From: Flavobacteriaceae bacterium
GTDB taxonomy: Bacteria > Bacteroidota > Bacteroidia > Flavobacteriales > Flavobacteriaceae
Assembly: GCA_016744415.1 (NCBI GenBank)
Contig: JADGEL010000001.1
Location: 1,027,855 to 1,082,476 of the forward strand
Direction of reading: 5' to 3'
Length of the DNA stretch: 54,622 bases
Under the pieces are notes generated by a model. That model saw only the letters and a program-made list of their open reading frames with translations, ran no database searches and was not told the DNA's origin. Of this stretch, positions 44,078 through 53,284 are shown in pieces. The stretch's first letter is position 1; every line of letters begins with the position of its first letter. A program made the position numbers and the translations under genes.

Positions 44078-44125
44078 CTGTGCTGAATTTATTTCAGTAC
44101 CTCATAAAAAAGGATGTTTCAATTG

Positions 44126-45145
44126 ATGAACGAAAACTTAAATCCAGAAAATATAGATTTATCTAGCGAAGAATTGGACGTAGAAAAAAAACTACGACCT
44201 TTATCTTTTGTTGATTTTACAGGACAAGAACAAGTCTTAGAAAACTTAAAAATATTTGTTCAGGCAGCGAATCAAAGAGGAGAGGCTTTAGATCATACGT
44301 TGTTTCACGGTCCTCCAGGGTTAGGCAAAACAACCTTGGCACATATTTTAGCAAACGAGTTAGATGTTGGTTTAAAAATCACGTCTGGCCCTGTGTTAGA
44401 TAAACCCGGAGACTTGGCTGGATTGTTAACCAATTTAAGTGAACGCGATGTGTTGTTTATTGATGAGATTCACCGGTTAAGTCCAATAGTTGAAGAGTAT
44501 TTATATTCGGCGATGGAAGATTATCGCATTGACATTATGATTGAATCTGGACCCAACGCGCGTTCTGTTCAAATAGATTTAGAACCATTTACGCTAGTTG
44601 GAGCGACGACACGTTCAGGATTATTGACTGCTCCAATGCGAGCACGTTTTGGAATTAGCAGTCGCTTGCAATATTACAAAACAGAATTATTAACGACCAT
44701 AGTTCAGCGAAGTGCACAAATTTTAGATGTGGCTATTTCTATGGAAGCAGCAATTGAAATAGCTGGTAGAAGTAGAGGTACACCTAGAATTGCTAACGCC
44801 TTATTGCGTAGAGTTCGTGATTTTGCACAGATTAAAGGTGATGGTAATATCACCATCGAAATTTCAAAATATGCTTTAGGAGCATTGAATGTTGATGCTC
44901 ATGGTTTAGATGAAATGGATAATAAAATCCTAACGACTATTATAGATAAATTTAAAGGAGGCCCTGTCGGAATCTCAACCATTGCAACAGCGGTTGGAGA
45001 AAGCAGTGAAACCATTGAAGAAGTATATGAGCCATTTTTGATTCAGCAGGGGTTTATTATGCGCACCCCAAGAGGGCGCGAAGTTACCGAAGCAGCATAC
45101 AAGCATTTAGGAAAATTAAAACAAAGACCTGGCGAACTATTTTAG
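44126..45145 (+). CDS. ruvB: Holliday junction branch migration ATPase RuvB
   Basis: A 339-residue hexameric AAA+ motor that drives Holliday junction migration with RuvA. I chose the ATG at 44126 because family members start MNENL; a second in-frame ATG at 44114 adds MFQL and has a purine-rich upstream region, so it stays possible. Walker A is GPPGLGKT (62-69), Walker B is FIDEIHR (111-117), sensor GATTRSG, and the C-terminal winged helix ends [19 protein letters not shown]. It stands alone after the oxidase operon, with no ruvA or ruvC beside it. Confidence 0.96.
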   Translation: MNENLNPENIDLSSEELDVEKKLRPLSFVDFTGQEQVLENLKIFVQAANQRGEALDHTLFHGPPGLGKTTLAHILANELDVGLKITSGPVLDKPGDLAGLLTNLSERDVLFIDEIHRLSPIVEEYLYSAMEDYRIDIMIESGPNARSVQIDLEPFTLVGATTRSGLLTAPMRARFGISSRLQYYKTELLTTIVQRSAQILDVAISMEAAIEIAGRSRGTPRIANALLRRVRDFAQIKGDGNITIEISKYALGALNVDAHGLDEMDNKILTTIIDKFKGGPVGISTIATAVGESSETIEEVYEPFLIQQGFIMRTPRGREVTEAAYKHLGKLKQRPGELF

Positions 45146-45211
45146 TAGAAATCAGAAGCTCAGGTATAAATTCAAAAATAAACCACACTAACCATTATTT
45201 AAAAACTAACC

Positions 45212-45622
45212 ATGAAGTCAATACAATATATTTTAATATTATTCTTAGTAGCGTCAATTTCTAGTTGTAATAGTCAGCAGAAAAAAACGACTGATACAAA
45301 TGCCGTAGTTCAAGTTGTAGGAATCGAAGTATTTGAAAATCTTGAAGATTCAGTTCAGTTAATCGACATTAGAACTCCTAAAGAATACAATGATGGCTAC
45401 ATTAAAAACGCTATCAATATCAATTTTTTTGATGATGACTTTATGGAGCAAATGTCTAAGTTAAACAAAGATGAAGCTTTATATATTTATTGCCGTAGTG
45501 GTGGTAGAAGTGGTAGTGCTTCTGACAAACTAGAAGATGCAGGATTTACAAAAGTGTATGACCTAGGTGTTGGTATGAAGGGTTGGAGAAAAAAAGACAA
45601 GCCCGTTACACAGAATAAATAA
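45212..45622 (+). CDS. Rhodanese-like domain lipoprotein
   Basis: A 136-residue exported protein (signal ending ISSC, Cys19) with one rhodanese domain (about 33-132). The active loop reads YCRSGGRSGSA with the catalytic Cys near 94. LIDIRTPKEYNDGYIKNAINI is the usual opening strand and loop. It may transfer sulfur or handle redox stress in the periplasm. It is 7 nt before the HMA protein gene; pairing of a rhodanese with a CxxC metal protein suggests metal or thiol handling. Confidence 0.88.
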   Translation: MKSIQYILILFLVASISSCNSQQKKTTDTNAVVQVVGIEVFENLEDSVQLIDIRTPKEYNDGYIKNAININFFDDDFMEQMSKLNKDEALYIYCRSGGRSGSASDKLEDAGFTKVYDLGVGMKGWRKKDKPVTQNK

Positions 45623-45629
45623 AAGGAAA

Positions 45630-45902
45630 ATGAAAACAATACAAGTAGAAAATTTAAAATGTGGTGGTTGTGCTAGCACCATCAAAAAAGGATTGATTTC
45701 GCTAGATGGAATCGAATCTGTTGATATAGCAATAGAATCATCAGAGATTACGATACCATCAGAAAATGAAGAAGTAATTGCATCTGCTATCAAGAAATTA
45801 TCTAGTATGGGATATCCACAAGTGGGCGATCCAAATTCGGTATTGAAAAAAGCAAAGTCATATGTGAGTTGCGCAGTTGGCAAAATGAATAAAGAGGAAT
45901 AA
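45630..45902 (+). CDS. Heavy-metal-associated (HMA) domain protein
   Basis: A 90-residue cytoplasmic protein. The HMA fold (1-65) starts MKTIQVENLKCGGCASTI, with metal ligands Cys11 and Cys14. A short tail follows with an extra Cys81 (YVSCAVGKM), unusual for a simple copper chaperone. It probably binds copper or another soft metal. Its stop codon overlaps the next ATG by one base (TAATG), so translation is likely coupled. Confidence 0.87.
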   Translation: MKTIQVENLKCGGCASTIKKGLISLDGIESVDIAIESSEITIPSENEEVIASAIKKLSSMGYPQVGDPNSVLKKAKSYVSCAVGKMNKEE

Positions 45903-46375
45903 TGCATAGAATATTAGTTAATAAAGTAAAAGTTAGGTTTCAAGATTGTGACCCTTTTAATCATTTAAACAATTCAAAATACATTGATTATTTTATCAAT
46001 GCTCGTGAAGATCATTTGTTAGAAAATTATAACCTAGATATTTATACCATGGCTTTGAAAGAAGGTGTAAGTTGGGTGGTAGCATCGAATCAAATTAGTT
46101 ATTTACGACCTGCTTTAATGATGGAAAATGTGGTTATAGAATCACAAGTAATTAGTTATACAACCAAAAGCTTACAAGTAGAATTACGGATGTACAATGA
46201 AGACAAGTCAGAGCTTAAGTCTGTGATGTGGTCAAAATTTGTGCATTACAATATGAAAACTCAGCGTACGCACGAACACGCCGATAGGTTTATGAAATTG
46301 TTTAAAGAAGCTCATATGCCAGTAGAAGAAACAATTTTTGAAGCTCGAATTAAATCGATGATGAAAAGAGGTTAA
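45902..46375 (+). CDS. Acyl-CoA thioesterase, 4HBT (hotdog) family
   Basis: A 157-residue cytoplasmic hotdog-fold protein of the 4-hydroxybenzoyl-CoA/YbgC type. The opening VRFQDCDPFNHLNNSKYIDYF carries the family Asp (DCDPFNHLNN) used in thioester hydrolysis. It overlaps the HMA gene by one base. The acyl substrate is unknown and no fatty-acid gene lies beside it. Confidence 0.87.
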   Translation: MHRILVNKVKVRFQDCDPFNHLNNSKYIDYFINAREDHLLENYNLDIYTMALKEGVSWVVASNQISYLRPALMMENVVIESQVISYTTKSLQVELRMYNEDKSELKSVMWSKFVHYNMKTQRTHEHADRFMKLFKEAHMPVEETIFEARIKSMMKRG

Positions 46376-46399
46376 TATTTATTTTATATCCTAGTTGTA

Positions 46400-46924
46400 A
46401 TGTATTTGAAAAAAATATTATCAATCATATTAACTTTAATTGGATTTTTAGCATATGGACAGCAAACCGAAGTTGACCGAATAATAAAAGAAGTAGATTC
46501 GATTGAGTCTGACACAACTCTTGTACTAAACGAATTTAACCTATCTGAACTGTCGGGTATTTTAACTGATGGTGACGGGATTATAAAAGTTTGGAGGAGG
46601 GGAGATCAAATTTTAAAGGTTCAAGAAGAAATAGGTTTTTCATATGGACAACTAGAAACTACATTTTATTTAAAGGATGAAGAGGTCATAAAAATTATTG
46701 AAATTGAAGAAAATTTTCCTTGGACTAATAACGAAATAGACTTATCGAAACTGGAAGAAGTTTTTAGAATCGACATATTTGTTTTTGGGCCTGACAAGAA
46801 TATTAATGGGCTTTACGATTTTGAACTCAAGAGAATTGGGCATCGTGTTTTTAGTGATGGATTTTGTGAACTAAGTGATTTTTTCTCTAGTCTGGATCGT
46901 GCTGAAAAAGCAATTGGAAAATAA
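46400..46924 (+). CDS. Exported protein of unknown function
   Basis: A 174-residue protein with signal peptide 1-20 (AYG before QQ). The mature part is acidic and looks mixed alpha/beta, with no motif I recognise. It follows the thioesterase gene by 24 nt but has its own terminator, and its function is not suggested by neighbours. The sequence after the stop (GTGTATAACAGCGG) differs in feel from nearby spacers and might mark an inserted segment. Confidence 0.7.
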   Translation: MYLKKILSIILTLIGFLAYGQQTEVDRIIKEVDSIESDTTLVLNEFNLSELSGILTDGDGIIKVWRRGDQILKVQEEIGFSYGQLETTFYLKDEEVIKIIEIEENFPWTNNEIDLSKLEEVFRIDIFVFGPDKNINGLYDFELKRIGHRVFSDGFCELSDFFSSLDRAEKAIGK

Positions 46925-46950
46925 ACAGTGTATAACAGCGGTCATAATAT

Positions 46951-46983
46951 AAAAAGGAGCACATCATTGCACTCTTTTTTTTT
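46951..46983. terminator. Imperfect terminator between the unknown gene and the LytTR regulator
   Basis: AAAAAGGAG (46951-46959) pairs with its counterpart up to 46980 (one G-U pair, a small internal loop), and a run of nine T follows. The A-run at the left could serve the convergent regulator gene. Confidence 0.6.
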
Positions 46984-47020
46984 GTTTAACCATTTTGAGT
47001 AGAAGCAATAAATCTCAGCA

Positions 47021-47755
47021 TCAACTAAAATAAGAAAGCAAGGTTGTTTTTTTTGACGGAGCAACTGAAAGTTCTTTCCCGTTTAACAATTCAATCGTAC
47101 CACCTTTACCTTTTTTATATGTTTTAATAAAATTAACATTAACTAAATAAGACTTATGGATTCTGACAAAACCATTCTCTGACAAAATATTTTCAAAATA
47201 CTTTAAAGTTTTGCTCACCAACTTTACCTTGTTATCAGCTAAAAACAACTGGGTATAATTATCATCGGCTTTTCCATACAAAATATTTTTCATCTCCAAA
47301 ACTTCGAACCCATGTTGTGTTGGAATCGTAATTTTATCTTCAACTGTAGTGAGTTTTGGTTTTAAAACTGCGTGTTGTAATTCGTTTTCTTTTTTCTTAA
47401 TTTCTACGATAAAATCAACTGCCTTAATCAGGTCATCAATAGAAATTGGTTTTAATAAATAGTAGGATGCATGTTTATTTAAAGCATCAATTGCATAATG
47501 GTCATAAGCAGTTACAAAAATAGTTTCAAAGCTGATGTTACTCAATTTATCTAACAAATCAAAACCGCTACCATAAGGCATTTCTACATCTAAAAACACC
47601 AAGTCTAAATTATTGTTTCTAATCAACACCAATGCATCTTCAATATTTTCAGCCTCACCTACAACCGTCACATTAGGGCAGTATTTAGCCAAATAGTTTT
47701 TGAGTATATCTCTACTCGTTTTTTCGTCTTCTACGATAATGGTATTTAAATTCAT
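47021..47755 (-). CDS. LytTR-family response regulator
   Basis: A 244-residue cytoplasmic regulator. The receiver domain (1-122) has the phosphorylation site Asp56 (LVFLDVEMP), an acidic pair at 10-11 and Lys108 in LLKPIS. The LytTR DNA-binding domain covers about 140-244 (ILYGKADDNYTQLFLAD, FVRIHKSYLVN). It follows its histidine kinase gene by 12 nt. LytTR proteins bind direct repeats; the target genes are unknown. Confidence 0.94.
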   Translation of the reverse strand: MNLNTIIVEDEKTSRDILKNYLAKYCPNVTVVGEAENIEDALVLIRNNNLDLVFLDVEMPYGSGFDLLDKLSNISFETIFVTAYDHYAIDALNKHASYYLLKPISIDDLIKAVDFIVEIKKKENELQHAVLKPKLTTVEDKITIPTQHGFEVLEMKNILYGKADDNYTQLFLADNKVKLVSKTLKYFENILSENGFVRIHKSYLVNVNFIKTYKKGKGGTIELLNGKELSVAPSKKTTLLSYFS

Positions 47756-47767
47756 AGATGAATTGTT

Positions 47768-49939
47768 TTAATTTTTTTTAAGCGTTAGTACAACTTCAGT
47801 ACCTGAAGTGTCCTTATTTAAATCTGTAATAATCACATCCAAGCGGTCGCTATACATTTCATTTAAAATAATAATACGTTTTTTGATATTATCCATTCCC
47901 TGACTCTTTTGCTTTTGCTGATATTGTGTTTTTAATTCTTTAGATTTTGCTCTTCCAATACCATCATCAGTAATAATAATTTCAACAGTTTCATTATCTT
48001 TTTGTTGGATATTAATTTGTAAACATCCCTTTTCCTTTTTATATCTTAACCCATGCCAAACGGCATTTTCTACATAGGGCTGTAGTAACATTGGAGGAAT
48101 CTGAAACTCACTGACCTCTAATTTTTTATCGATTGTAATTGTATAGTCAAACTTATCTGTAAAACGCGAATGCTCTAATTTAATGTACAATTCTAATAAC
48201 TCAATTTCTTTTGATAAGGGAATGAAATCTTGCTCAGAATTATCTAAAACACTTCGCATTAGTTTTGAGAAATCGGTTAAATATCGATTGGCTGCTCGCT
48301 CATCATTTTGCGAAACAAAACTATTTACTGAGTTTAAAGCATTAAAAATAAAATGCGGATTCATTTGAGATCGCAGTGATTTTAATGCCAGTAAATTATT
48401 AGCCAATCTTCTTTGCTTGTTGCTCTTATACATCCAAAAGAGGGAGAGTATAAGTAGTAGTAATCCACCCGCTAAAGAGTAAATAATTAAGCGCTGTCTT
48501 TTATACGTTTCTTGAGTCAATTGTTTTTGAGAGCTAAAAAAATCATAGCGACTTTCTGATAATTCACGGTCTTTTTCTAAACTATTAATTCTGTTTTGCT
48601 TATTGGTCAATTCCTTACCCAAAACAACAGCATCCTTAATTTCTTGTTCTTTTTGCTGATAAATAACATCTACCAACTTTGCATACTCTTGATATTTTTC
48701 TAAAGCTTTATCTGATTTTCCTGCAGCTCGATACAATTCTGACAAACGTTGCAGAGCATCTTTTTGAGTTTCCAAATCATCTTCAGCGTCTGCTTCAATA
48801 ATACTTTTTTCTAGATAGGGAACAGCTTCACCTAAATCACCTTTGTTTAAATAGGCATTCCCAATATCAAAATTTAATTTTTGTGAAGATATAATAGGTT
48901 TACTTACGGTGTCATTCTTTTTTGCTTTTTCATCTTCTAATTCTTTAAGCGTTTCTTTTCGCAGTTTAATTTCTTTATCATATTCCTTATTATCTCTGTA
49001 GTAATCGGCAATAGAATTGTTAGAAACAGCTCTCGATTTTACATCTTCATTTTCCGATAATTTTAAGGTTTCTTGTAAATACCCTTCAGCGACTTGCTGC
49101 TCTCCTTTTTGTGAATATGTTTCACCAATTTTAGAATTTAACTCAGTCACTTTTGGTCTAATGTCGTGTTGTCTAGCAATTTCTAATCCTTTTTCATAAT
49201 GTTCAATTGCTTCATCTAATTCATTTAATTTTTGGGATGAGTTATCCCCTAAACCTTCATAAATAACAATTTTTTGTTGTGTACTAATGGTATCATCTTT
49301 TAATAACTCTTGATACATCTCAGTGCTTTCGATAAAATTATTATTTAAGGTATATGCTTTTGCCAGCTTAAATTTAAGGGAATTAGAATTGACAAAATTT
49401 AATGCTGTTTCATAATTTGAAACAGCTAAATCATATTGCTTTAAATTCAAATATACATCGCCCAAAATAGTATATACCTCTGATAATTGTTGGTTGTTCT
49501 TTCGCGATTTTCCAACTAGACTCAAAGAACTTTCGATAAATCCAATACTTTTTTCTGGATTGGTATTTTTATAAAAATGAGCAGAATCAATTAATTGATT
49601 CACCGAAGGTTGTTTTGTTTTACGTGTAGATTTACTTCTAAAATCTGCCTTTTCAGCCTCATTTTCTATCTGATAAAAATTACTATTATTAAGAGTGACA
49701 GTGTTAATGCGTTTACCATCTTTACTAATAATAAGTACATCACCAGCTTTGGCTTTAACTGTAAATTCACCACTATTGTCAGTTAAAACGGTTTCTCCTG
49801 TACCTCGAACTCTAACAGTTACATTAGACATTGGCACACCATTGTCATCCATAATAGTAGAGCTATATTCAATAGTTGTTTGTGCAAAAAAGGACAAACT
49901 AATGAGTAGTAATAATAGGATGATAAATCTTGTTTTCAT
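47768..49939 (-). CDS. LytS-type sensor histidine kinase with TPR and carboxypeptidase-regulatory-like domain
   Basis: A 723-residue membrane kinase. Signal 1-19; a carboxypeptidase-regulatory-like beta domain at 22-92 (MDDNGVPMSNVTVRVRGTGE-like text); TPR-like repeats about 110-440; a coiled coil near 440-480; one membrane helix (about 488-506, YSLAGGLLLLILSLFWMY); then the His_kinase domain with SQMNPHFIFNALNSV, His near 535, and an HATPase with DDGIGRAKS. The periplasmic TPR array suggests sensing through protein partners. The N-terminal beta domain is less usual for this kinase class. Confidence 0.92.
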   Translation of the reverse strand: MKTRFIILLLLLISLSFFAQTTIEYSSTIMDDNGVPMSNVTVRVRGTGETVLTDNSGEFTVKAKAGDVLIISKDGKRINTVTLNNSNFYQIENEAEKADFRSKSTRKTKQPSVNQLIDSAHFYKNTNPEKSIGFIESSLSLVGKSRKNNQQLSEVYTILGDVYLNLKQYDLAVSNYETALNFVNSNSLKFKLAKAYTLNNNFIESTEMYQELLKDDTISTQQKIVIYEGLGDNSSQKLNELDEAIEHYEKGLEIARQHDIRPKVTELNSKIGETYSQKGEQQVAEGYLQETLKLSENEDVKSRAVSNNSIADYYRDNKEYDKEIKLRKETLKELEDEKAKKNDTVSKPIISSQKLNFDIGNAYLNKGDLGEAVPYLEKSIIEADAEDDLETQKDALQRLSELYRAAGKSDKALEKYQEYAKLVDVIYQQKEQEIKDAVVLGKELTNKQNRINSLEKDRELSESRYDFFSSQKQLTQETYKRQRLIIYSLAGGLLLLILSLFWMYKSNKQRRLANNLLALKSLRSQMNPHFIFNALNSVNSFVSQNDERAANRYLTDFSKLMRSVLDNSEQDFIPLSKEIELLELYIKLEHSRFTDKFDYTITIDKKLEVSEFQIPPMLLQPYVENAVWHGLRYKKEKGCLQINIQQKDNETVEIIITDDGIGRAKSKELKTQYQQKQKSQGMDNIKKRIIILNEMYSDRLDVIITDLNKDTSGTEVVLTLKKN

Positions 49940-50261
49940 GTGTTTATACTATTTTTTTAAGTAGTCAAATGTAGTTCGCTATTAGTTATTCTGATGGGGA
50001 ATGAAAATTTAAACATGCTCGTCTCATTTTATGATTTCTCTATACGCAATAGTTAACATCGCTAAACTACGGACTAAAATTGGTTTGAAAAAATGCCTTT
50101 TGTCAATATTTGTGGCTGTGTCCTACTTTTTACTATCCATTATTCCACTTAACAAATTCAATTGACATTTTTACGCATTGAAATACCCCTTTCACTCATT
50201 TTAAGTTTTTTCTAAAATAAGATGATTTTAGTTTTACACTGAATTTAAATCAAAATAAATC
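49940..50261. promoter_or_regulatory. Divergent regulatory region between the kinase and the SIMPL-domain gene
   Basis: A 322-nt spacer. On the minus strand TACATTTG (49973-49966) is a full -7 match for the kinase gene, about 27 nt before its start, but no clear TTG is spaced behind it. On the plus strand TAGTTTTA (50229-50236) is a weak -7 candidate for the SIMPL gene. The middle is AT-rich, and I see no RNA gene, repeat or ORF of note. Confidence 0.4.
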
Positions 50262-50960
50262 ATGAGAAAAATTGTTATCATCATCACCTTATTACCACTC
50301 TTAGCTTTTAGCCAAAAGAATTTTATAGACCAACCATTTATTGAAGTAACAGGAACTATGGAAATGGAAATTGAACCTGATGAAATTTATATCAGTATCA
50401 CAATCAATGAAAAAGACAAACGTGATAAAACTGTAGAACAGCAAGAAAAGTTGATGATTCAAAAATTAAAAGCAGTTGGGGTAAATGTGGATGAAAAATT
50501 GTCAATCAAAGATTTTACTGGTGATTATTCTAAATATTTTTTACGTAAAAATGAAGTTGTAAAATATAAAGAATATGAACTTTTAATTCACAAAACAACG
50601 TTACTACCGAGAATTTTTAAAGCATTAGATGAAATTGATATTTCAAATGTTTCAATTGAAAGAACCGATCATTCTGATTTAGAAAACTTAAGAAGAGAAG
50701 CAAAATTTGAAGCTCTAAAAATTGCTAAGGGAAAAGCAAATGACTATGCCTTAGCAATTAATCAAACCGTAGGAAAAGCAATGTATATACAAGAAAGCTT
50801 TAATGCTAATGTCACAAATTATCTTCAGGGGAGAATACCTGGAATTCGGATAAGAGGAGCAGCTTCTATGTCAAATGATAAACAAGAATCTTATCAAAAT
50901 ATTCAATTTTCAAAAATCAACATCACAGCAACGATCTTAGCCCGATTTGAATTAAAATAA
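50262..50960 (+). CDS. SIMPL-domain (DUF541) exported protein
   Basis: A 232-residue protein with signal peptide 1-17 (AFS before QK). Residues 25-232 are a SIMPL/DUF541 domain: FIEVTGTMEMEIEPDEIYISI at the start, and REAKFEALKIAKGKANDYA near 145-163. The family has periplasmic or outer-membrane members of uncertain function. Within the domain a stretch (187-203) reads YLQGRIPGIRIRGAASM, which resembles the plug motif of SusC proteins. It precedes the VWA-domain gene by 29 nt. Confidence 0.83.
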   Translation: MRKIVIIITLLPLLAFSQKNFIDQPFIEVTGTMEMEIEPDEIYISITINEKDKRDKTVEQQEKLMIQKLKAVGVNVDEKLSIKDFTGDYSKYFLRKNEVVKYKEYELLIHKTTLLPRIFKALDEIDISNVSIERTDHSDLENLRREAKFEALKIAKGKANDYALAINQTVGKAMYIQESFNANVTNYLQGRIPGIRIRGAASMSNDKQESYQNIQFSKINITATILARFELK

Positions 50961-50989
50961 AAACTAAAATAATCTTAAAACATAAAATC

Positions 50990-52156
50990 ATGAAAACACT
51001 TTTTAAAACATTAATGGTACTAATTGTTTTTGCAACAATTTCTTGTAATGCATCAACAAAAAAATCTGAAAAAGAAAATATAATTGCAGTTAACACAATT
51101 ACAGAAATAGCCCCAAAAAGTACGGTTAAGGTTGCCTTGTTATTAGATACGAGTAACTCTATGGATGGATTAATTGACCAAGCAAAAGCTCAGTTATGGG
51201 AAATTATTAATGAACTTTCGTATGCAAAATGCGACGACCAACATCCTGATTTAAAAATTGCCTTGTATGAATATGGAAATGATGGTTTAGAAACATCAGA
51301 TGGGTTTATTAGACAGGTACTAGATTTTAGTGATGACCTTGACGAAATTTCTGAGAAACTATTTTCACTAACTACCAATGGCGGAAGCGAATATTGCGGT
51401 AAAGTAATTCAGACTTCATTAAATGATTTGCAATGGGGTAATAACAAAAAAGATTTAAAACTTATTTTTATTGCAGGTAATGAACCTTTTACACAAGGTA
51501 AACTCAGCTATAAAGATGCTACCACAAATGCCAATGAAAAAGATGTGATAGTAAATACAATTTTTTGTGGAAATTATGAAAATGGTATCAGCGGAAAGTG
51601 GCAACATGGAGCACAATTAACAGGAGGCGATTATATGACTATTGATCATAACAAAGCAATTGTACACATTAAAACTCCTTACGATGAAATCATCATTCAG
51701 TTAAATAACAAATTGAATAAGACTTATGTTCGTTACGGAAAACAAGGATATGCTAAATATAAAAATCAAACAATGCAAGATTCTAATGCAGTAGAAATAG
51801 CAGAAGAAGTAATTGTAAAACGAACGGTGAGTAAAAGCACGAGGGCTTATAAAAATACTACTTGGGATTTAGTAGATGCTGAAAAAGAAGAAGATTTTGA
51901 ATATGGTAATTTGGATAAAAAAACCTTACCTGCCGAATTGCAAAACAAATCGACAAAAGAAATTGAGGCGTATGTAAAAATGAAAAGTAAAGAACGCGAA
52001 GCGATTCAAAAAGAAATTCAGGAAGTAAATAAAAAACGAACTGTCTACATTGCTCAAAAGAAAAAGGAATCTAAAAGTGAAACAGAAACTTTAGATAGTG
52101 CCATGATTAAGGCAATAAAGAAACAAGCTGAAAATAAAAATTATACTTGGGAGTAA
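50990..52156 (+). CDS. VWA-domain lipoprotein
   Basis: A 388-residue lipoprotein (signal ending TISC, Cys19). The von Willebrand A domain (about 45-235) has the metal-binding DTSNSMDG (Asp53, Ser55, Ser57) with later acidic partners. The C-terminus (about 300-388) is a Lys/Glu-rich helix likely to be a coiled coil. VWA domains mediate metal-dependent protein binding. It is the second gene of a pair with the SIMPL gene and ends at a strong terminator. The partner is unknown. Confidence 0.88.
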   Translation: MKTLFKTLMVLIVFATISCNASTKKSEKENIIAVNTITEIAPKSTVKVALLLDTSNSMDGLIDQAKAQLWEIINELSYAKCDDQHPDLKIALYEYGNDGLETSDGFIRQVLDFSDDLDEISEKLFSLTTNGGSEYCGKVIQTSLNDLQWGNNKKDLKLIFIAGNEPFTQGKLSYKDATTNANEKDVIVNTIFCGNYENGISGKWQHGAQLTGGDYMTIDHNKAIVHIKTPYDEIIIQLNNKLNKTYVRYGKQGYAKYKNQTMQDSNAVEIAEEVIVKRTVSKSTRAYKNTTWDLVDAEKEEDFEYGNLDKKTLPAELQNKSTKEIEAYVKMKSKEREAIQKEIQEVNKKRTVYIAQKKKESKSETETLDSAMIKAIKKQAENKNYTWE

Positions 52157-52179
52157 TTTGAATCTTGAGTTAATAGCAT

Positions 52180-52214
52180 AAAAAAACCGAGAAGACTAAC
52201 TTCTCGGTTTTTTA
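52180..52214. terminator. Bidirectional terminator between the VWA gene and the PorP gene
   Basis: AAAAAACCGAGAAG (52181-52194) pairs perfectly with CTTCTCGGTTTTTT (52200-52213) around an ACTAA loop; convergent genes flank it. Confidence 0.93.
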
Positions 52215-52234
52215 TATAAATCTTATTATCTTCT

Positions 52235-53203
52235 TTAAAAAGAATTATTAATATTAGGGCATCCTGCACCACGTGGTTCTTTACAGAATAGGTTAAATCC
52301 TAGAGATAATTGATGGTAACCAGCATCATCAAATAAGAAATCTCCTGTTTGTTTAGTATAGGTATATCCTACCATAAATCGTTTGTAGTTAACACCTACG
52401 ATTGGAGAAATATACCGAAGTTCTTCAATATTATTTCCATCAAAACCTTGACGATATGAAACCCCTGCCCAAACTTGTGCATTGTCAAAACGCTTGTAAA
52501 CCTTTGCATTGAAATCAGCAAATTTTTCTCCTGTGCGTTCAACAAATTGCATCATTACAGATGGCTCAAACTGAATTTTATCCCAGTTAAAATAATACCC
52601 TGCAGTTACTAAATAACGTCTTAAGTTTAATGACTCATAATCATCGTCATATAAATTACGTGCAGATAATAATAAGTTTTTTGCAGTAAAATAAGAGAAA
52701 AATCCTTTGTTGTGATATGCCATTCCAAAATCGGCATTTACATAATTTCTACTCTGAATAATTTGTGTGATTACTGGATCTGGAATTACAAAAGTAGATT
52801 CGTCAATACTGTTTTGAACCAACATTACAGACAAGCCAAAAGAAAGTAAATTAACATCGTCTATTCTTCCTAACTCTATGTGATAGGCATAGGTGCCAAT
52901 AATTCCTTGTTGCGAATGGAATCCATTTTTATCGTTAAATAAAATTCCACCAACTGCTGATTTTTCTCCAACACGTGTATGAAAGCTCAAGGTTTGCAGT
53001 GAAGGTGCATCAGTTACTCCAGACCATTGGTTACGTGCAGTAAATCTGATTTTACCACAGTTGCCAATTCCAGCTGCAGCAGGATGCACTAAGTAAACAT
53101 TATCTGATAAATAATCCGAATAAATTGGAAGTGTTTCTTGAGCATTTACAAAGATTGCTCCAAGTAAAAACACTACCCCAGTAATTATATTTTTTATATT
53201 CAT
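52235..53203 (-). CDS. PorP/SprF-family outer-membrane protein (T9SS-associated)
   Basis: A 322-residue protein from the ATG at 53203. A longer frame would begin with TTG at 53215 and adds only MGRK. Signal about 1-20 (VNA before QET). The start LPIYSDYLSDNVYLVHPAAAGIGNCGKI is the classic PorP/SprF opening, and beta strands fill the rest. These barrels work with T9SS type-B cargo at the surface, and just such a protein lies upstream. A -7 box (53233-53240) gives it its own promoter. Confidence 0.93.
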   Translation of the reverse strand: MNIKNIITGVVFLLGAIFVNAQETLPIYSDYLSDNVYLVHPAAAGIGNCGKIRFTARNQWSGVTDAPSLQTLSFHTRVGEKSAVGGILFNDKNGFHSQQGIIGTYAYHIELGRIDDVNLLSFGLSVMLVQNSIDESTFVIPDPVITQIIQSRNYVNADFGMAYHNKGFFSYFTAKNLLLSARNLYDDDYESLNLRRYLVTAGYYFNWDKIQFEPSVMMQFVERTGEKFADFNAKVYKRFDNAQVWAGVSYRQGFDGNNIEELRYISPIVGVNYKRFMVGYTYTKQTGDFLFDDAGYHQLSLGFNLFCKEPRGAGCPNINNSF

Positions 53204-53232
53204 TTTTCTCCCCAAAAAAAATTAAGCGATTC

Positions 53233-53240
53233 CAAATATA
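53233..53240 (-). promoter_or_regulatory. Predicted -7 element of the PorP/SprF gene
   Basis: On the minus strand TATATTTG is a full match, 30 nt before the start codon. No well-spaced TTG lies behind it. Confidence 0.5.
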
Positions 53241-53284
53241 GGATATTGCTTCTTATTAAACTTTAATTTAACACTTTTATTATG

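Noticed and set aside
46925-46950. GTGTATAACAGCGG after the unknown gene as an integron attC site
   Set aside because: No integrase, no paired core sites and no clear long stem. The resemblance is too weak to call.
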